From positions 62,001 to 126,000 of the forward strand of contig JAIQFH010000006.1 in the NCBI GenBank assembly GCA_020073385.1: a DNA stretch of 64,000 bases. The letters run 5' to 3'. This document shows, in pieces, positions 27,083-35,062 of this stretch; the first letter of the stretch is position 1; each line of letters opens with the position of its first letter. A model generated the notes under the pieces. The model saw only the letters and a list, made by a program, of their open reading frames with translations, was not told the DNA's origin and searched no databases. Made by a program: the position numbers and the translations under genes. Source of the stretch: Terriglobia bacterium (GTDB taxonomy: Bacteria > Acidobacteriota > Terriglobia > Terriglobales > Acidobacteriaceae).

Positions 27083-27179
27083 ATGACGCCATATTGGCAC
27101 CGAGAGCGAATCCTGTCAAGAGCAAATTACTGATTCCTGCTAACAGGTTCGTGCTCGGGGGCGCTCGCTTCGCTTCGCT

Positions 27180-27201
27180 GGACGGACGAAGGCGTCCGTC
27201 C
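27180..27201. repeat. GGAC/GTCC hairpin family copy B
   Basis: GGACGGACG-AAGG-CGTCCGTCC is a perfect nine-pair stem preceded by CGCTTCGCTTCGCT. It lies between GH31 and PadR, both on the minus strand. Confidence 0.8.
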
Positions 27202-27227
27202 CTACACGGTCCGTTTGTGCTACCGGC

Positions 27228-29579
27228 TCACTGGGCTGCAGTTAGCTGCTTGCCGGAGTACTGAAGAAACTTGTCTGTCTGGTCGGCGGGGTTTACGCCG
27301 ACGCCATGATTTTCTCGAACGAAAACCACGTGGAAGGTGCGATTTTCCAGCATCCCCGGGAACTGTCCCTTTCGGTCGCCAATCGTCAGGGTGTGTGCGG
27401 CATCATTCCAATGAAGCGGAATGGTGGCATAGGCGCCCTTCTCGTAGTTGTAGGTGTCATTCTCGTCTTCGTAGAGGGTGAAGTCGCCGTCGGCGCCCGG
27501 ATAAATCCGCAGCTCAATCGGATCGGCAGGTTTTTCTGTGGACCACTCTTCATCCGGTCCAAGCGGCACGATCGACCCGGCGCGCACGTACAAGGGCAAG
27601 CGCTCGAGGGGAGTGATCGCATTGATCATCCGGCCGCCCTCGATGGTGGCGCCCGTCCAGAAGTCGTACCACTTGGCTTGGGGCAGATAGACAGGTCGAG
27701 TTGTGGACGCGGGCTCAGTCACCGGATTCACCAGAAATGCCGGCCCATACATGAATTGATCGCCGATATTGTCAACGCGGGGATCAGTGCGGAAATCCAT
27801 TACCAGCGGCCGCATCGGCGTATAGCTCTCACTGGTCGTCTTCCACGCCAGCGAATAGATATAAGGCAGCATGCGATAGCGCAGGCGGTCGAAGTTCACG
27901 AGAATGCTTTGCGCATCCGGGCCGTACGACCAAAGCTCGTTCTCGTCGGGATTGCGCGTGCCATGAACGCGCAGAATCGGATTGAAGGTCGCGTACTGGA
28001 ACCAGCGTACGAACAATTCGCGGAACCCAGGATCAGCCGGGCTGCCGAATACGAATCCGCCGATGTCGGTGGTCCAGTATGGAATTCCAGAAACCGCGAA
28101 GTTCAATCCGGCCGGGATCTGGCGGCGGTAGCTGAACCAGTCGGAGTTGATATCGCCCGACCATGCGGTCACGGCATTGCGCTGCGAACCGGCGAACGCG
28201 GACCGAGACAAGATGTAAACGCGCTTCTTGTCCGACGCGCTGCGCTGCCCCTCATAAACTGTTCCTGTATCCAGCAATGGGTAAGCGTTCACGTAACGAT
28301 CGCCACTTCCGGCGGCCAGTTTGTGGTGCAGCAGAATATTTTCTTCCTGCCCTTCCGTTTCCGGTTCGGTGGTATCCATCCACCAGGAGTCAGCGCCGAT
28401 ACTGAACAATCCCTTATTGACAAGATCCCAGTAATATTTGCGCGCGTCGGGACTGGTCGCGTCATACACGGCCATGGCATCGGTGTGATAGGGGGGCTTG
28501 GCATACTTGAACTTGTCGACGAACCATCCCTTGCTGTTCATGTAATCGTAGTTCGTCGAGCCGGGCTCGAAGAACGGCCAAATGGAAATCATCAGGTGGA
28601 AGTTCTCGCTGTGGAGTTGATCGATCATCCCTTTCGGATCGGGATAGTTCTTGTTGAAGACGAACTCTCCCTTGCGATTCCACCAGAACCAGTCCTGCAC
28701 GATGTTGTCGACGGGAATGTGCAGGTCGCGATACTTCTTCGCAACTCCCAGGATCTCGTCCTGCGATTTATAGCGGTTCTTGCATTGCCAGAATCCGTAG
28801 GCCCACTTGCCGAACAGGGGAGCCTGCCCGGTCAGCTCGCGGTAGCCGGCGATGATCTTGTCGAGCTCAGGCCCGTACAGAAAGTAGTAGTCGATAACGT
28901 CGGCAACTTCGGAGCTGATGTACAGATAATTGGCGAAGCGGTTGTTGAACCGGCTGCGCGACATGTTGTTCCAGAAGATCCCGTAGCCTTTGCTGGAGAC
29001 CATCAGCGGGACGGAGATGTTGCTGTTGTCCTGCACGATATCGACCGACTCGCCGCGATAGTTCCATACGCCCGACTGGTGTTGTCCCAGGCCATAGAGT
29101 CCCTCGTGCGAACCGTACACATTGATGAACGATTCGGCGCGGTAGGTGTCTTCGCCGTTCACCTTTTCTGCTCGCATGCTGCGGGAGGCTTCTTGCACCA
29201 GAGGACTCCCGTTCGCTTCGGCATATGCAATCGCGCCGTCTTTACGCGTGACCGTGACCTTCAGCAGAGAAGTCGAGATAGTGACGGCGTCATCTCCCGA
29301 CTGCATGCTCCACTTCGGCGTGGGCCAGCTGTCTTTGATTACCACGAAGTCAGTTCGCTTGGGAAACGTTGCGGTTGGCGAATACAGAACCCGGATGATC
29401 GAGTCCGAACAGACTTGCAGCTTCAACGTCCCAGTTCCCAGAGTGAAGACAATGCCATCGGCTTCCTGCTGAACCTTGCGGACCGGATTCATCGGCGTCC
29501 ACTGGGCGTCGGCGCGGGTCGCTGCCAGAAAGCTGATGCCAATCGCGAACGAGAAGAAAAATTGCAGGGCGCGCTTCAT
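27228..29579 (-). CDS. Secreted GH31 glycoside hydrolase, alpha-xylosidase-like
   Basis: The protein has 783 residues with a signal peptide (LQFFFSFAIGISFLAATRADA). An N-terminal beta-domain covers about 30-240 and includes GLYGLGQHQSGVWNYRG. The GH31 barrel starts near GKWAYGFWQCKNRYKSQDEI. The nucleophile lies in WWMDTTEPE and the acid/base in WSGDINSDW. This bacterial subgroup, with QDWFWWN and WMDTTEPE, is most often alpha-xylosidase acting on xyloglucan-derived sugars, though alpha-glucosidase activity cannot be excluded. The protein is probably periplasmic. A perfect LacI-type palindrome lies about 35 bp upstream of the start, so sugar-responsive repression is likely. No LacI gene is in the window. 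Confidence 0.9.
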   Translation of the reverse strand: MKRALQFFFSFAIGISFLAATRADAQWTPMNPVRKVQQEADGIVFTLGTGTLKLQVCSDSIIRVLYSPTATFPKRTDFVVIKDSWPTPKWSMQSGDDAVTISTSLLKVTVTRKDGAIAYAEANGSPLVQEASRSMRAEKVNGEDTYRAESFINVYGSHEGLYGLGQHQSGVWNYRGESVDIVQDNSNISVPLMVSSKGYGIFWNNMSRSRFNNRFANYLYISSEVADVIDYYFLYGPELDKIIAGYRELTGQAPLFGKWAYGFWQCKNRYKSQDEILGVAKKYRDLHIPVDNIVQDWFWWNRKGEFVFNKNYPDPKGMIDQLHSENFHLMISIWPFFEPGSTNYDYMNSKGWFVDKFKYAKPPYHTDAMAVYDATSPDARKYYWDLVNKGLFSIGADSWWMDTTEPETEGQEENILLHHKLAAGSGDRYVNAYPLLDTGTVYEGQRSASDKKRVYILSRSAFAGSQRNAVTAWSGDINSDWFSYRRQIPAGLNFAVSGIPYWTTDIGGFVFGSPADPGFRELFVRWFQYATFNPILRVHGTRNPDENELWSYGPDAQSILVNFDRLRYRMLPYIYSLAWKTTSESYTPMRPLVMDFRTDPRVDNIGDQFMYGPAFLVNPVTEPASTTRPVYLPQAKWYDFWTGATIEGGRMINAITPLERLPLYVRAGSIVPLGPDEEWSTEKPADPIELRIYPGADGDFTLYEDENDTYNYEKGAYATIPLHWNDAAHTLTIGDRKGQFPGMLENRTFHVVFVRENHGVGVNPADQTDKFLQYSGKQLTAAQ

Positions 29580-29611
29580 TCGAGTTCATCTCCCAAACTG
29601 GCTAAAATCGC

Positions 29612-29625
29612 CGTAAACGTTTACG
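29612..29625. promoter_or_regulatory. LacI/GalR-type operator upstream of GH31
   Basis: CGTAAACGTTTACG is a perfect 14-base palindrome with the central CG and AAACG/CGTTT half-sites typical of LacI-family operators. It lies 33-46 bp upstream of the GH31 start codon. The regulator is not in the window. Confidence 0.75.
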
Positions 29626-29721
29626 CAAATGTAACCGCGCAGGATAGCACGGCAGTGCTTATGCGAGTGTGATTTCAGGCGGGGGCGGCTAGCGTCATTC
29701 CCAAAAATGGTGCAAAATTCA

Positions 29722-29742
29722 CAGCCTGTTAACCGCAGGCTG
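29722..29742. promoter_or_regulatory. Inverted repeat upstream of PhoU-like gene
   Basis: CAGCCTG-TTAACCG-CAGGCTG is a seven-pair inverted repeat about 115 bp before the PhoU-like start. It could be an operator or a leader hairpin. It does not resemble a PHO box. Confidence 0.35.
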
Positions 29743-29856
29743 GATCAAACCGTTTATGCTTAGCCGTTGGCGATCCGATCCCAGAATTGGCAGAGTAACG
29801 GCGATGGTCCCACACGAGCACCGCGTCGCCCGCGTTCTCGCCCGGCGGATATATCC

Positions 29857-30579
29857 ATGAGTACAGCAGTCAAGAGCCCGAATCCTGAACCGGCGCATCA
29901 TTACATCGTGCGCCGCACCATCGAAGCCTGCAACATGGCCAAAGAAGCGGCGGGCGCGGCGGCTGAAGGCATCGCTACCGGATCGAGTGCGCTGCTCAAT
30001 TCTCTGCGCCAGCGCGAGCGCGAACTCGACACGCTCGATCTGGAGATCGACAACGGGGTGACCAGCGCCATCACGGAAGTGGGACCCGCCGAAGCGCGGG
30101 AGCTTCTCGCCTGCATGAAGTTCATGATCGGTCTGGAACGCATTGGCGATCTTCTGCTTAGTTTCGCCAACAGCGCTCAGTCGGTGAGCGGGCGGATTGA
30201 CCCGGAAGATACCCGCGATCTGACGCAGATGGCGACCGTGCTCGAGAAGATGCTGACCGATTGCGGTGACGCGTTCTCCCAGCGCGATGTCAATAAGGCG
30301 GTGGAAGTGCTGCGCGCCGACGCGGAGATGGACCGTCTGCGGAACCTCATTTTCCTGCGCCACATCGAGAATCCGGAGAATGTCCACCGGCAAGCGAGTC
30401 TGCAGGTGATTTTTATGACACAGTCGCTGGAGCGCGCTGGAGACCACGCTAAGAACCTCGCCGAAGAAGTCTGCCACTTCGTCAGCGGCCGGCCAGTCCG
30501 CCACGTGCTGATTGCATACGACAAGCCCGTCGAGCAGATGTTCATTGACTATTTAAGACGACGCGAGCACAAGGGATAG
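29857..30579 (+). CDS. PhoU-like phosphate regulatory protein
   Basis: This is a 240-residue protein starting at MSTAVKSPNPEPAHHY (GGCGGA upstream). It is made of two PhoU three-helix bundles. Each contains the metal-binding signature: MIGLERIGDLLLSFANSA in the first and SLERAGDHAKNLAEEVC in the second, close to the E(R/K)xGDxxxNIxE consensus. PhoU proteins normally link the PstSCAB phosphate transporter to the PhoR kinase and repress the regulon in phosphate excess. No pst or phoR gene is nearby. It could instead act with a PitA-type or Na/Pi transporter, as other PhoU-like proteins do. Confidence 0.9.
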   Translation: MSTAVKSPNPEPAHHYIVRRTIEACNMAKEAAGAAAEGIATGSSALLNSLRQRERELDTLDLEIDNGVTSAITEVGPAEARELLACMKFMIGLERIGDLLLSFANSAQSVSGRIDPEDTRDLTQMATVLEKMLTDCGDAFSQRDVNKAVEVLRADAEMDRLRNLIFLRHIENPENVHRQASLQVIFMTQSLERAGDHAKNLAEEVCHFVSGRPVRHVLIAYDKPVEQMFIDYLRRREHKG

Positions 30580-30689
30580 TTTCTTCCGCAGTTTTCTCAA
30601 CTGACGATACCGTTTCCCCTCTTGTAAATCGTGCGCGAGTGCGTAACCTTGTTCTCTGCTTTGCTGAGGAAAGCGCGAGGCGATCCCCT

Positions 30690-31286
30690 ATGAGATATGA
30701 ATTTCTGGTTGAGACATACGCAACCGAACGGATCAAAGTTGTAAGTGTGTGGAGCGAGTTCACGGATCAGGATCTTGTTGTCCGGCCGAGAAGTGGCGAC
30801 CCGCGGGGACGCAGCGTGTTAGAGCAAATGGTGCATCAGTGCGTGAGTGAAGATTTGTGGTTTCGGAACATGCTGGGGATTGATGTGGGCGCGCCTCCAT
30901 TGCCGAAGCAGGAGACGCGGACGGATTTCATCGAGCGATATGTCGACGACAGCGGGAAACGGCTGGCGGCGCTGCAAGAGAAAGATGAACGATGGTGGGA
31001 AGACGAGGTCAAGTTTTTTGACGTGGGGCGCTCGCGAGCCTGGGTCATGGTGCGGAGGGTTGCGCATACATCTCACCATCGCGGACAGTTGATGGCGATG
31101 CTACGTATGCTGGGCCGCGAGATTCATAGCAACTATGGTCCCACCGCGGATACCGGCGGGTTGATGGCTAATCATGCGCCGACGATTTATGCGTACGGAA
31201 GCTTGGAGGAGTTGTTGAATGGCGGTCCTGCGGCGAAGTTACCGGGTGGTGGTGGGAAGGCGGTGACGGAGCGGCCGGGGCGATGA
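30690..31286 (+). CDS. DinB-family protein (second copy)
   Basis: The protein has 198 residues from MRYEFLVETYATERIKVV. It has the DinB four-helix bundle with MVHQCVSEDLWFRNMLG in the second helix and RRVAHTSHHRGQLMAMLRML near the C-terminus, giving the three predicted metal ligands (one HQ and the HTSHHRGQ group). The Gly-rich tail is probably disordered. It is only distantly similar to the DinB protein at 348-860, so it is a separate subfamily rather than a recent duplicate. Substrate and physiological role are unknown. It appears to be transcribed alone downstream of the PhoU-like gene. Confidence 0.85.
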   Translation: MRYEFLVETYATERIKVVSVWSEFTDQDLVVRPRSGDPRGRSVLEQMVHQCVSEDLWFRNMLGIDVGAPPLPKQETRTDFIERYVDDSGKRLAALQEKDERWWEDEVKFFDVGRSRAWVMVRRVAHTSHHRGQLMAMLRMLGREIHSNYGPTADTGGLMANHAPTIYAYGSLEELLNGGPAAKLPGGGGKAVTERPGR

Positions 31287-31360
31287 AGGGACGGTTGTTT
31301 GAGCGTGTCCATCGTGGGCGGCGCCGTCGCCGCATAAAGCCTCGCCTCGCTGCGCTTGGC

Positions 31361-31384
31361 GGGACAGCCGATGGCGGCTGTCCC
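31361..31384. repeat. GGAC/GTCC hairpin family copy C
   Basis: GGGACAGCCG-ATGG-CGGCTGTCCC is a perfect ten-pair stem preceded by CTCGCTGCGCTTGGC. It lies between the convergent DinB and sucA genes and may contribute to termination. Confidence 0.8.
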
Positions 31385-31403
31385 CGCATGGACTTGGCTC
31401 TTA

Positions 31404-33899
31404 CTATTTGATCGTGAAGGCCAGCGTGAGCAGCGTCTTTTGTTCTACTTCGTGCGCCTTCGCGCTGCCAGTTGCCGGGCTCGCACCGGAACTGCGCTTT
31501 ACTGTCAGGACTGCACGCTCGCCGCAGATGCGTTTCAGGCGCGGCAGCATGTTAAACATGGCTCCCATGTTCGCCGGCTCTTCCTGCACCCAGACGATGT
31601 CGGCGTTCTTGCCGTGGCGGTCGAACTCCGCAACCACTTCCTGTTCGGGGAATGGGTAAAGCTGTTCGAGAAAAACGATCGCCGTACTCGTGTCCTTTCT
31701 TTTTTTCCGTTCGGCCTGAAGTTCGTGGCCGATCTTGCCGGTGCAGAGCAGGATGCGTTCAGCTTCTCCAATGGTCGAGTCGGGAATGACGTTCAGAAAA
31801 TTCTTGTGCGTGAAATCCTCAATCGGAGAACTTGCGTCGGGGTGCCGCAGCATGCTCTTTGGCGTGAACACGATGAGCGGTTTGCGCCAGTGACGCAGCG
31901 CCTGCCGGCGCAAGAGATGGAAATACTGCGCCGCGTTCGAGGGCTGGGCGATCTGGATGTTATGCTTCGCCGCCAACTGGATGAAGCGCTCGATTCGTGC
32001 GCTTGAGTGCTCAGGCCCCTGGCCTTCGTAGCCGTGCGGCAGCAGCATCACCAGGCCAGACAAGAGATTCCACTTCGCTTCTCCAGCGCTGATGAACTGA
32101 TCAATGATCGCTTGCGCGACGTTGACGAAGTCTCCGAACTGGGCTTCCCAAAGAACCAGAGACTCAGGATAGTCGCGGCTGTATCCGTATTCGAAGCCGA
32201 GAACGCCTGCCTCGGAAAGCGTCGAGTTGTAAATTTCGCAGCGAGCCTGATCGGCAGCGATGTTTTCCAAAGGAACGTACTCGTTTTCGTTTTCGATGTC
32301 GATCAGCACCGAGTGACGCTGGTTGAAGGTGCCGCGGCGGGAATCCTGTCCTGACATGCGCACGTGGGTGCCGGTTTTTACCAGGCTCGCGAAAGCCAGA
32401 GCTTCGGCCATGCCGTAGTCGACCGGGCGCTTGCCCACTCCCATCTCGGCGCGCTGCTCGAGCAACTTCTTCACCTTCGGGTGAATGTGAAAGCTTTCTG
32501 GATGCGTAGTAAGGCGAGTGGTCAGTTCCGCCAATTCTTCGGACGGGAGTCCAGTCTCGACTTCGAACTCGTCGCGATGGAGACCCCCAAAGTACTTCCC
32601 CCAATACTTCGGGAGTTCGCGCAGAAGCGGCTTGTGCTTGATGCTGCCGGCTTTCTTCTGCGCTGCCTCAAACTCGGCGCGGATGGCGTCGGCTTTCACC
32701 TGCGCCTCGGTCTCGCCGATATCATCCGCGTAAATCTGCCAGAGTGGCGGGTGATCTTTGATCTTTTTGTAAAGCAAGGGTTGGGTGATGGTGGGATCGT
32801 CCACCTCACTGTGACCATGCCGGCGGTAGCCGATGAGATCAATCACAACGTCGGTGCCGAATTGATAGCGGTATTCGGTCGCCATGCGGGCGACGCGGAC
32901 GACGGCATCGACATCCTCGGCGTTGACATGGAAGATCGGGATCGACTGGCGCCGCGCGATGCAAGCGGCGAAGCGCGTGGAGTGCTCTTCGGTGTAACTG
33001 GTGGTGAAGCCGAGAAGATTGTTGACCACGACGTGAATCGTGCCGCCCACGGTGTATCCCGGAAGGTCGGCATAGTTCATGGTCTCGGCGAGAACTCCCT
33101 GGCCGGCAAAGGCGGCGTCGCCGTGAACCAGCAGCGGAAGGTATTTCTCGCGTCCGCCTTCCCCAGTGCGATCCTGCTTGGCGCGCGTGCGGCCAACCGT
33201 CACGGGGTCGACGGCTTCCAGGTGGCTCGGATTGGATACCAGATGAATGTGAACCTTGCCGCCGCTTCGGGTGACGTATTCGCCCGTGGCTCCCATGTGG
33301 TACTTCACATCTCCGGAGCCGAGGACACTACGCGGGTCGACATCCTCAAATCCAGCGAAGATTTCTTGCGGCGGACGCTTGGCAACGTGCGCAATCACGT
33401 TGAGCCGGCCGCGGTGGCTCATACCCATGACCAACTCGACCGCGCCCAGGCCTGAGGCAGAATCCAGAACTTCATCGACTAACGGAATGAGGGCCGTGGT
33501 TCCTTCGAGCGAGAAGCGCTTGCTGCCAAGATAGCGCTGCTGCATCACCTGCTCGAAGATGTCGGCGCGGATGAGCAAATCGAGAATGCGGGCTTGATCC
33601 TCAGCGGGCGGTTCGGATTCCATGCGCTCGTAAATCCATTGCCGTCGCTCGGGAGAGTAGATATGGTTGATTTCAACCCCGATGGTGCTGGAATAGATAG
33701 CGCGTGCCTCGCGGGCGTACTCGCCTTCGCGCTCGAGTTCAGGCGTGGGGCGTGGGCGGAGAAAGCCGAGAGGATCCAGGTCGCCTTCGAGGTATCCCCA
33801 CTGGCGATAGGCATTGAAAACGCGTTCGCGTTCGGGGTCGGAGCCATTGGTCGCGGCGCGATCAACGACCGCGCCGGAAGTCTTGGATTTCGGGGTCAT
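31404..33899 (-). CDS. sucA: 2-oxoglutarate dehydrogenase E1 component
   Basis: The 831-residue enzyme is read from MTPKSKTSGAVVDRA; the 34 codons before it are not family-like. It decarboxylates 2-oxoglutarate with thiamine diphosphate in the TCA cycle. Signatures include GMSHRGRLNVIAHVAKRPP, HLVSNPSHLEAVDPVTVGR, HGDAAFAGQGVLAETMNY and the ThDP/magnesium segment VDVIGYRRHGHSEVDDP-like VVIDLIGYRRHGHSEVDDP. The C-terminal region has QEEPANMGAMFNMLPRLK. No fused E2 domain is present, unlike actinobacterial Kgd. Neither sucB nor lpd is adjacent, so the complex is assembled from dispersed genes and may share the E3 at 14.3 kb. Confidence 0.95.
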   Translation of the reverse strand: MTPKSKTSGAVVDRAATNGSDPERERVFNAYRQWGYLEGDLDPLGFLRPRPTPELEREGEYAREARAIYSSTIGVEINHIYSPERRQWIYERMESEPPAEDQARILDLLIRADIFEQVMQQRYLGSKRFSLEGTTALIPLVDEVLDSASGLGAVELVMGMSHRGRLNVIAHVAKRPPQEIFAGFEDVDPRSVLGSGDVKYHMGATGEYVTRSGGKVHIHLVSNPSHLEAVDPVTVGRTRAKQDRTGEGGREKYLPLLVHGDAAFAGQGVLAETMNYADLPGYTVGGTIHVVVNNLLGFTTSYTEEHSTRFAACIARRQSIPIFHVNAEDVDAVVRVARMATEYRYQFGTDVVIDLIGYRRHGHSEVDDPTITQPLLYKKIKDHPPLWQIYADDIGETEAQVKADAIRAEFEAAQKKAGSIKHKPLLRELPKYWGKYFGGLHRDEFEVETGLPSEELAELTTRLTTHPESFHIHPKVKKLLEQRAEMGVGKRPVDYGMAEALAFASLVKTGTHVRMSGQDSRRGTFNQRHSVLIDIENENEYVPLENIAADQARCEIYNSTLSEAGVLGFEYGYSRDYPESLVLWEAQFGDFVNVAQAIIDQFISAGEAKWNLLSGLVMLLPHGYEGQGPEHSSARIERFIQLAAKHNIQIAQPSNAAQYFHLLRRQALRHWRKPLIVFTPKSMLRHPDASSPIEDFTHKNFLNVIPDSTIGEAERILLCTGKIGHELQAERKKRKDTSTAIVFLEQLYPFPEQEVVAEFDRHGKNADIVWVQEEPANMGAMFNMLPRLKRICGERAVLTVKRSSGASPATGSAKAHEVEQKTLLTLAFTIK

Positions 33900-34075
33900 A
33901 AGAGTGCCGGTTCTAGGATAAAGGATGCGGGCGAAACCCAAAAGCTTCAATGCGGAGAACGTGCAGAGAGTAAAGTCAAAGGCCCCAATCCTCGCGCGCA
34001 AAATCCGCGAGAAACACGATTAAACAACTTCCACAAGAAGCCGGTCGAAACTAGGCTCGGGGTCAGGGAACTGGA

Positions 34076-34897
34076 ATGACCGAAAAAGTAACCGAAAAGA
34101 GAATTGGTATCCCGGCCCTGGTGGGCATCCCGTTTGACGGGCAGTCCTCGTATCTGCGAGGTGCGGGAGATGCTCCGCCCAAAATTCGCGAGGCGATGCG
34201 CTGCGATGCCTCCAATGAGTGGACTGAACTGGGCGTAGACCTTGGGGCGGCGGACACTTTTGACGACGCGGGCGATCTTGCATTCTCGGAGGAAGACGCA
34301 TTCGAGGTCATCGAGTCAGGCATCGGCAAGTTGCTCGCTGAGGGGCGCAGGCCCGTCTCACTGGGTGGCGATCATTCGATTACTTATCCCATCGTGAAGG
34401 CATTCGCGCGGAAGTATCCGGATCTGACCATTTTCCACTTTGACGCCCATCCGGACTTGTATGACGAGTTCGAAGGGAACCGGCTGTCTCATGCTTGCCC
34501 GTTTGCGCGGATCATGGAGTCGGAGCTGGCAAAACGGCTGGTGCAGGTTGGGATTCGCGCCATGAATGGTCATCAGCGGGAGCAGGCTAAGAGATTCGGA
34601 GTCGAGGTCGTCGAGATGCGAGGGCTTCCGGCTTGCGAGAAATTGAAGGCCGCCGGGCCGATCTACATCTCGTTCGATATAGACGCGCTGGATCCGGCGT
34701 TTGCGCCGGGGGTATCGCATCGCGAGCCCGGCGGAATGTCGGTGCGCGAGGCGATTGCTCACGTGCACGCGATTGAGGGAGAAATCGTCGGCGCCGATGT
34801 CGTCGAGTACAATCCAGCTCGCGATCTGGACGGGGTCACCGCGACGGTGGCGGCGAAGATCGTAAAGGAAATTCTGGGGGAGATGATTACGAAGTAA
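34076..34897 (+). CDS. speB: Agmatinase/arginase-family ureohydrolase
   Basis: The protein has 273 residues. All binuclear manganese motifs are intact: GGDHSITYP, FDAHPDLYDEF and SFDIDALDPAFAPGVSHREPGG. VEYNPARDLDGVTATVAAKI closes the domain. This arrangement fits the agmatinase branch, which turns agmatine into putrescine and urea; formimidoylglutamase or guanidinobutyrase cannot be ruled out. No speA-type arginine decarboxylase is in the window. The gene is divergent from sucA across a 176-bp gap. Its product could feed the polyamine-like enzyme fused to the MFS domain at 23.9 kb, but that link is speculative. Confidence 0.85.
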   Translation: MTEKVTEKRIGIPALVGIPFDGQSSYLRGAGDAPPKIREAMRCDASNEWTELGVDLGAADTFDDAGDLAFSEEDAFEVIESGIGKLLAEGRRPVSLGGDHSITYPIVKAFARKYPDLTIFHFDAHPDLYDEFEGNRLSHACPFARIMESELAKRLVQVGIRAMNGHQREQAKRFGVEVVEMRGLPACEKLKAAGPIYISFDIDALDPAFAPGVSHREPGGMSVREAIAHVHAIEGEIVGADVVEYNPARDLDGVTATVAAKIVKEILGEMITK

Positions 34898-34912
34898 AGC
34901 TATGGCTTTTGT

Positions 34913-34933
34913 GGACAGCCGCATCGGCTGTCC
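34913..34933. repeat. GGAC/GTCC hairpin family copy D (reverse orientation)
   Basis: GGACAGCCG-CAT-CGGCTGTCC is a perfect nine-pair stem just after speB, followed by GTCGAGCGAAGCTCG. The flanking CGAGCTTCGCTC, read on the minus strand, corresponds to the CGCTTCGCT flank of the other copies. Confidence 0.75.
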
Positions 34934-35062
34934 GTCGAGCGAAGCTCGAACCGTGTGCCAAGAAGAGCCTCGAGATGGTCGACTTTTGGGCTATCCACGC
35001 GAGCCTCGGCAAGGGTTTCAGATCACGGAGAAAATCGATTTTCGGGAGTACAATGCCCCGTC

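Noticed and set aside
27306-29672. 788-codon plus-strand ORF opposite GH31
   Set aside because: It is the antisense frame of the GH31 gene. The translation has no coherent domains, whereas the minus strand shows signal peptide and both catalytic motifs.
29719-30504. 261-codon minus-strand ORF opposite the PhoU-like gene
   Set aside because: Composition is typical of antisense frames and the PhoU signatures are on the plus strand.
32364-33455. 363-codon plus-strand ORF inside sucA
   Set aside because: Antisense shadow of sucA with no domain features.
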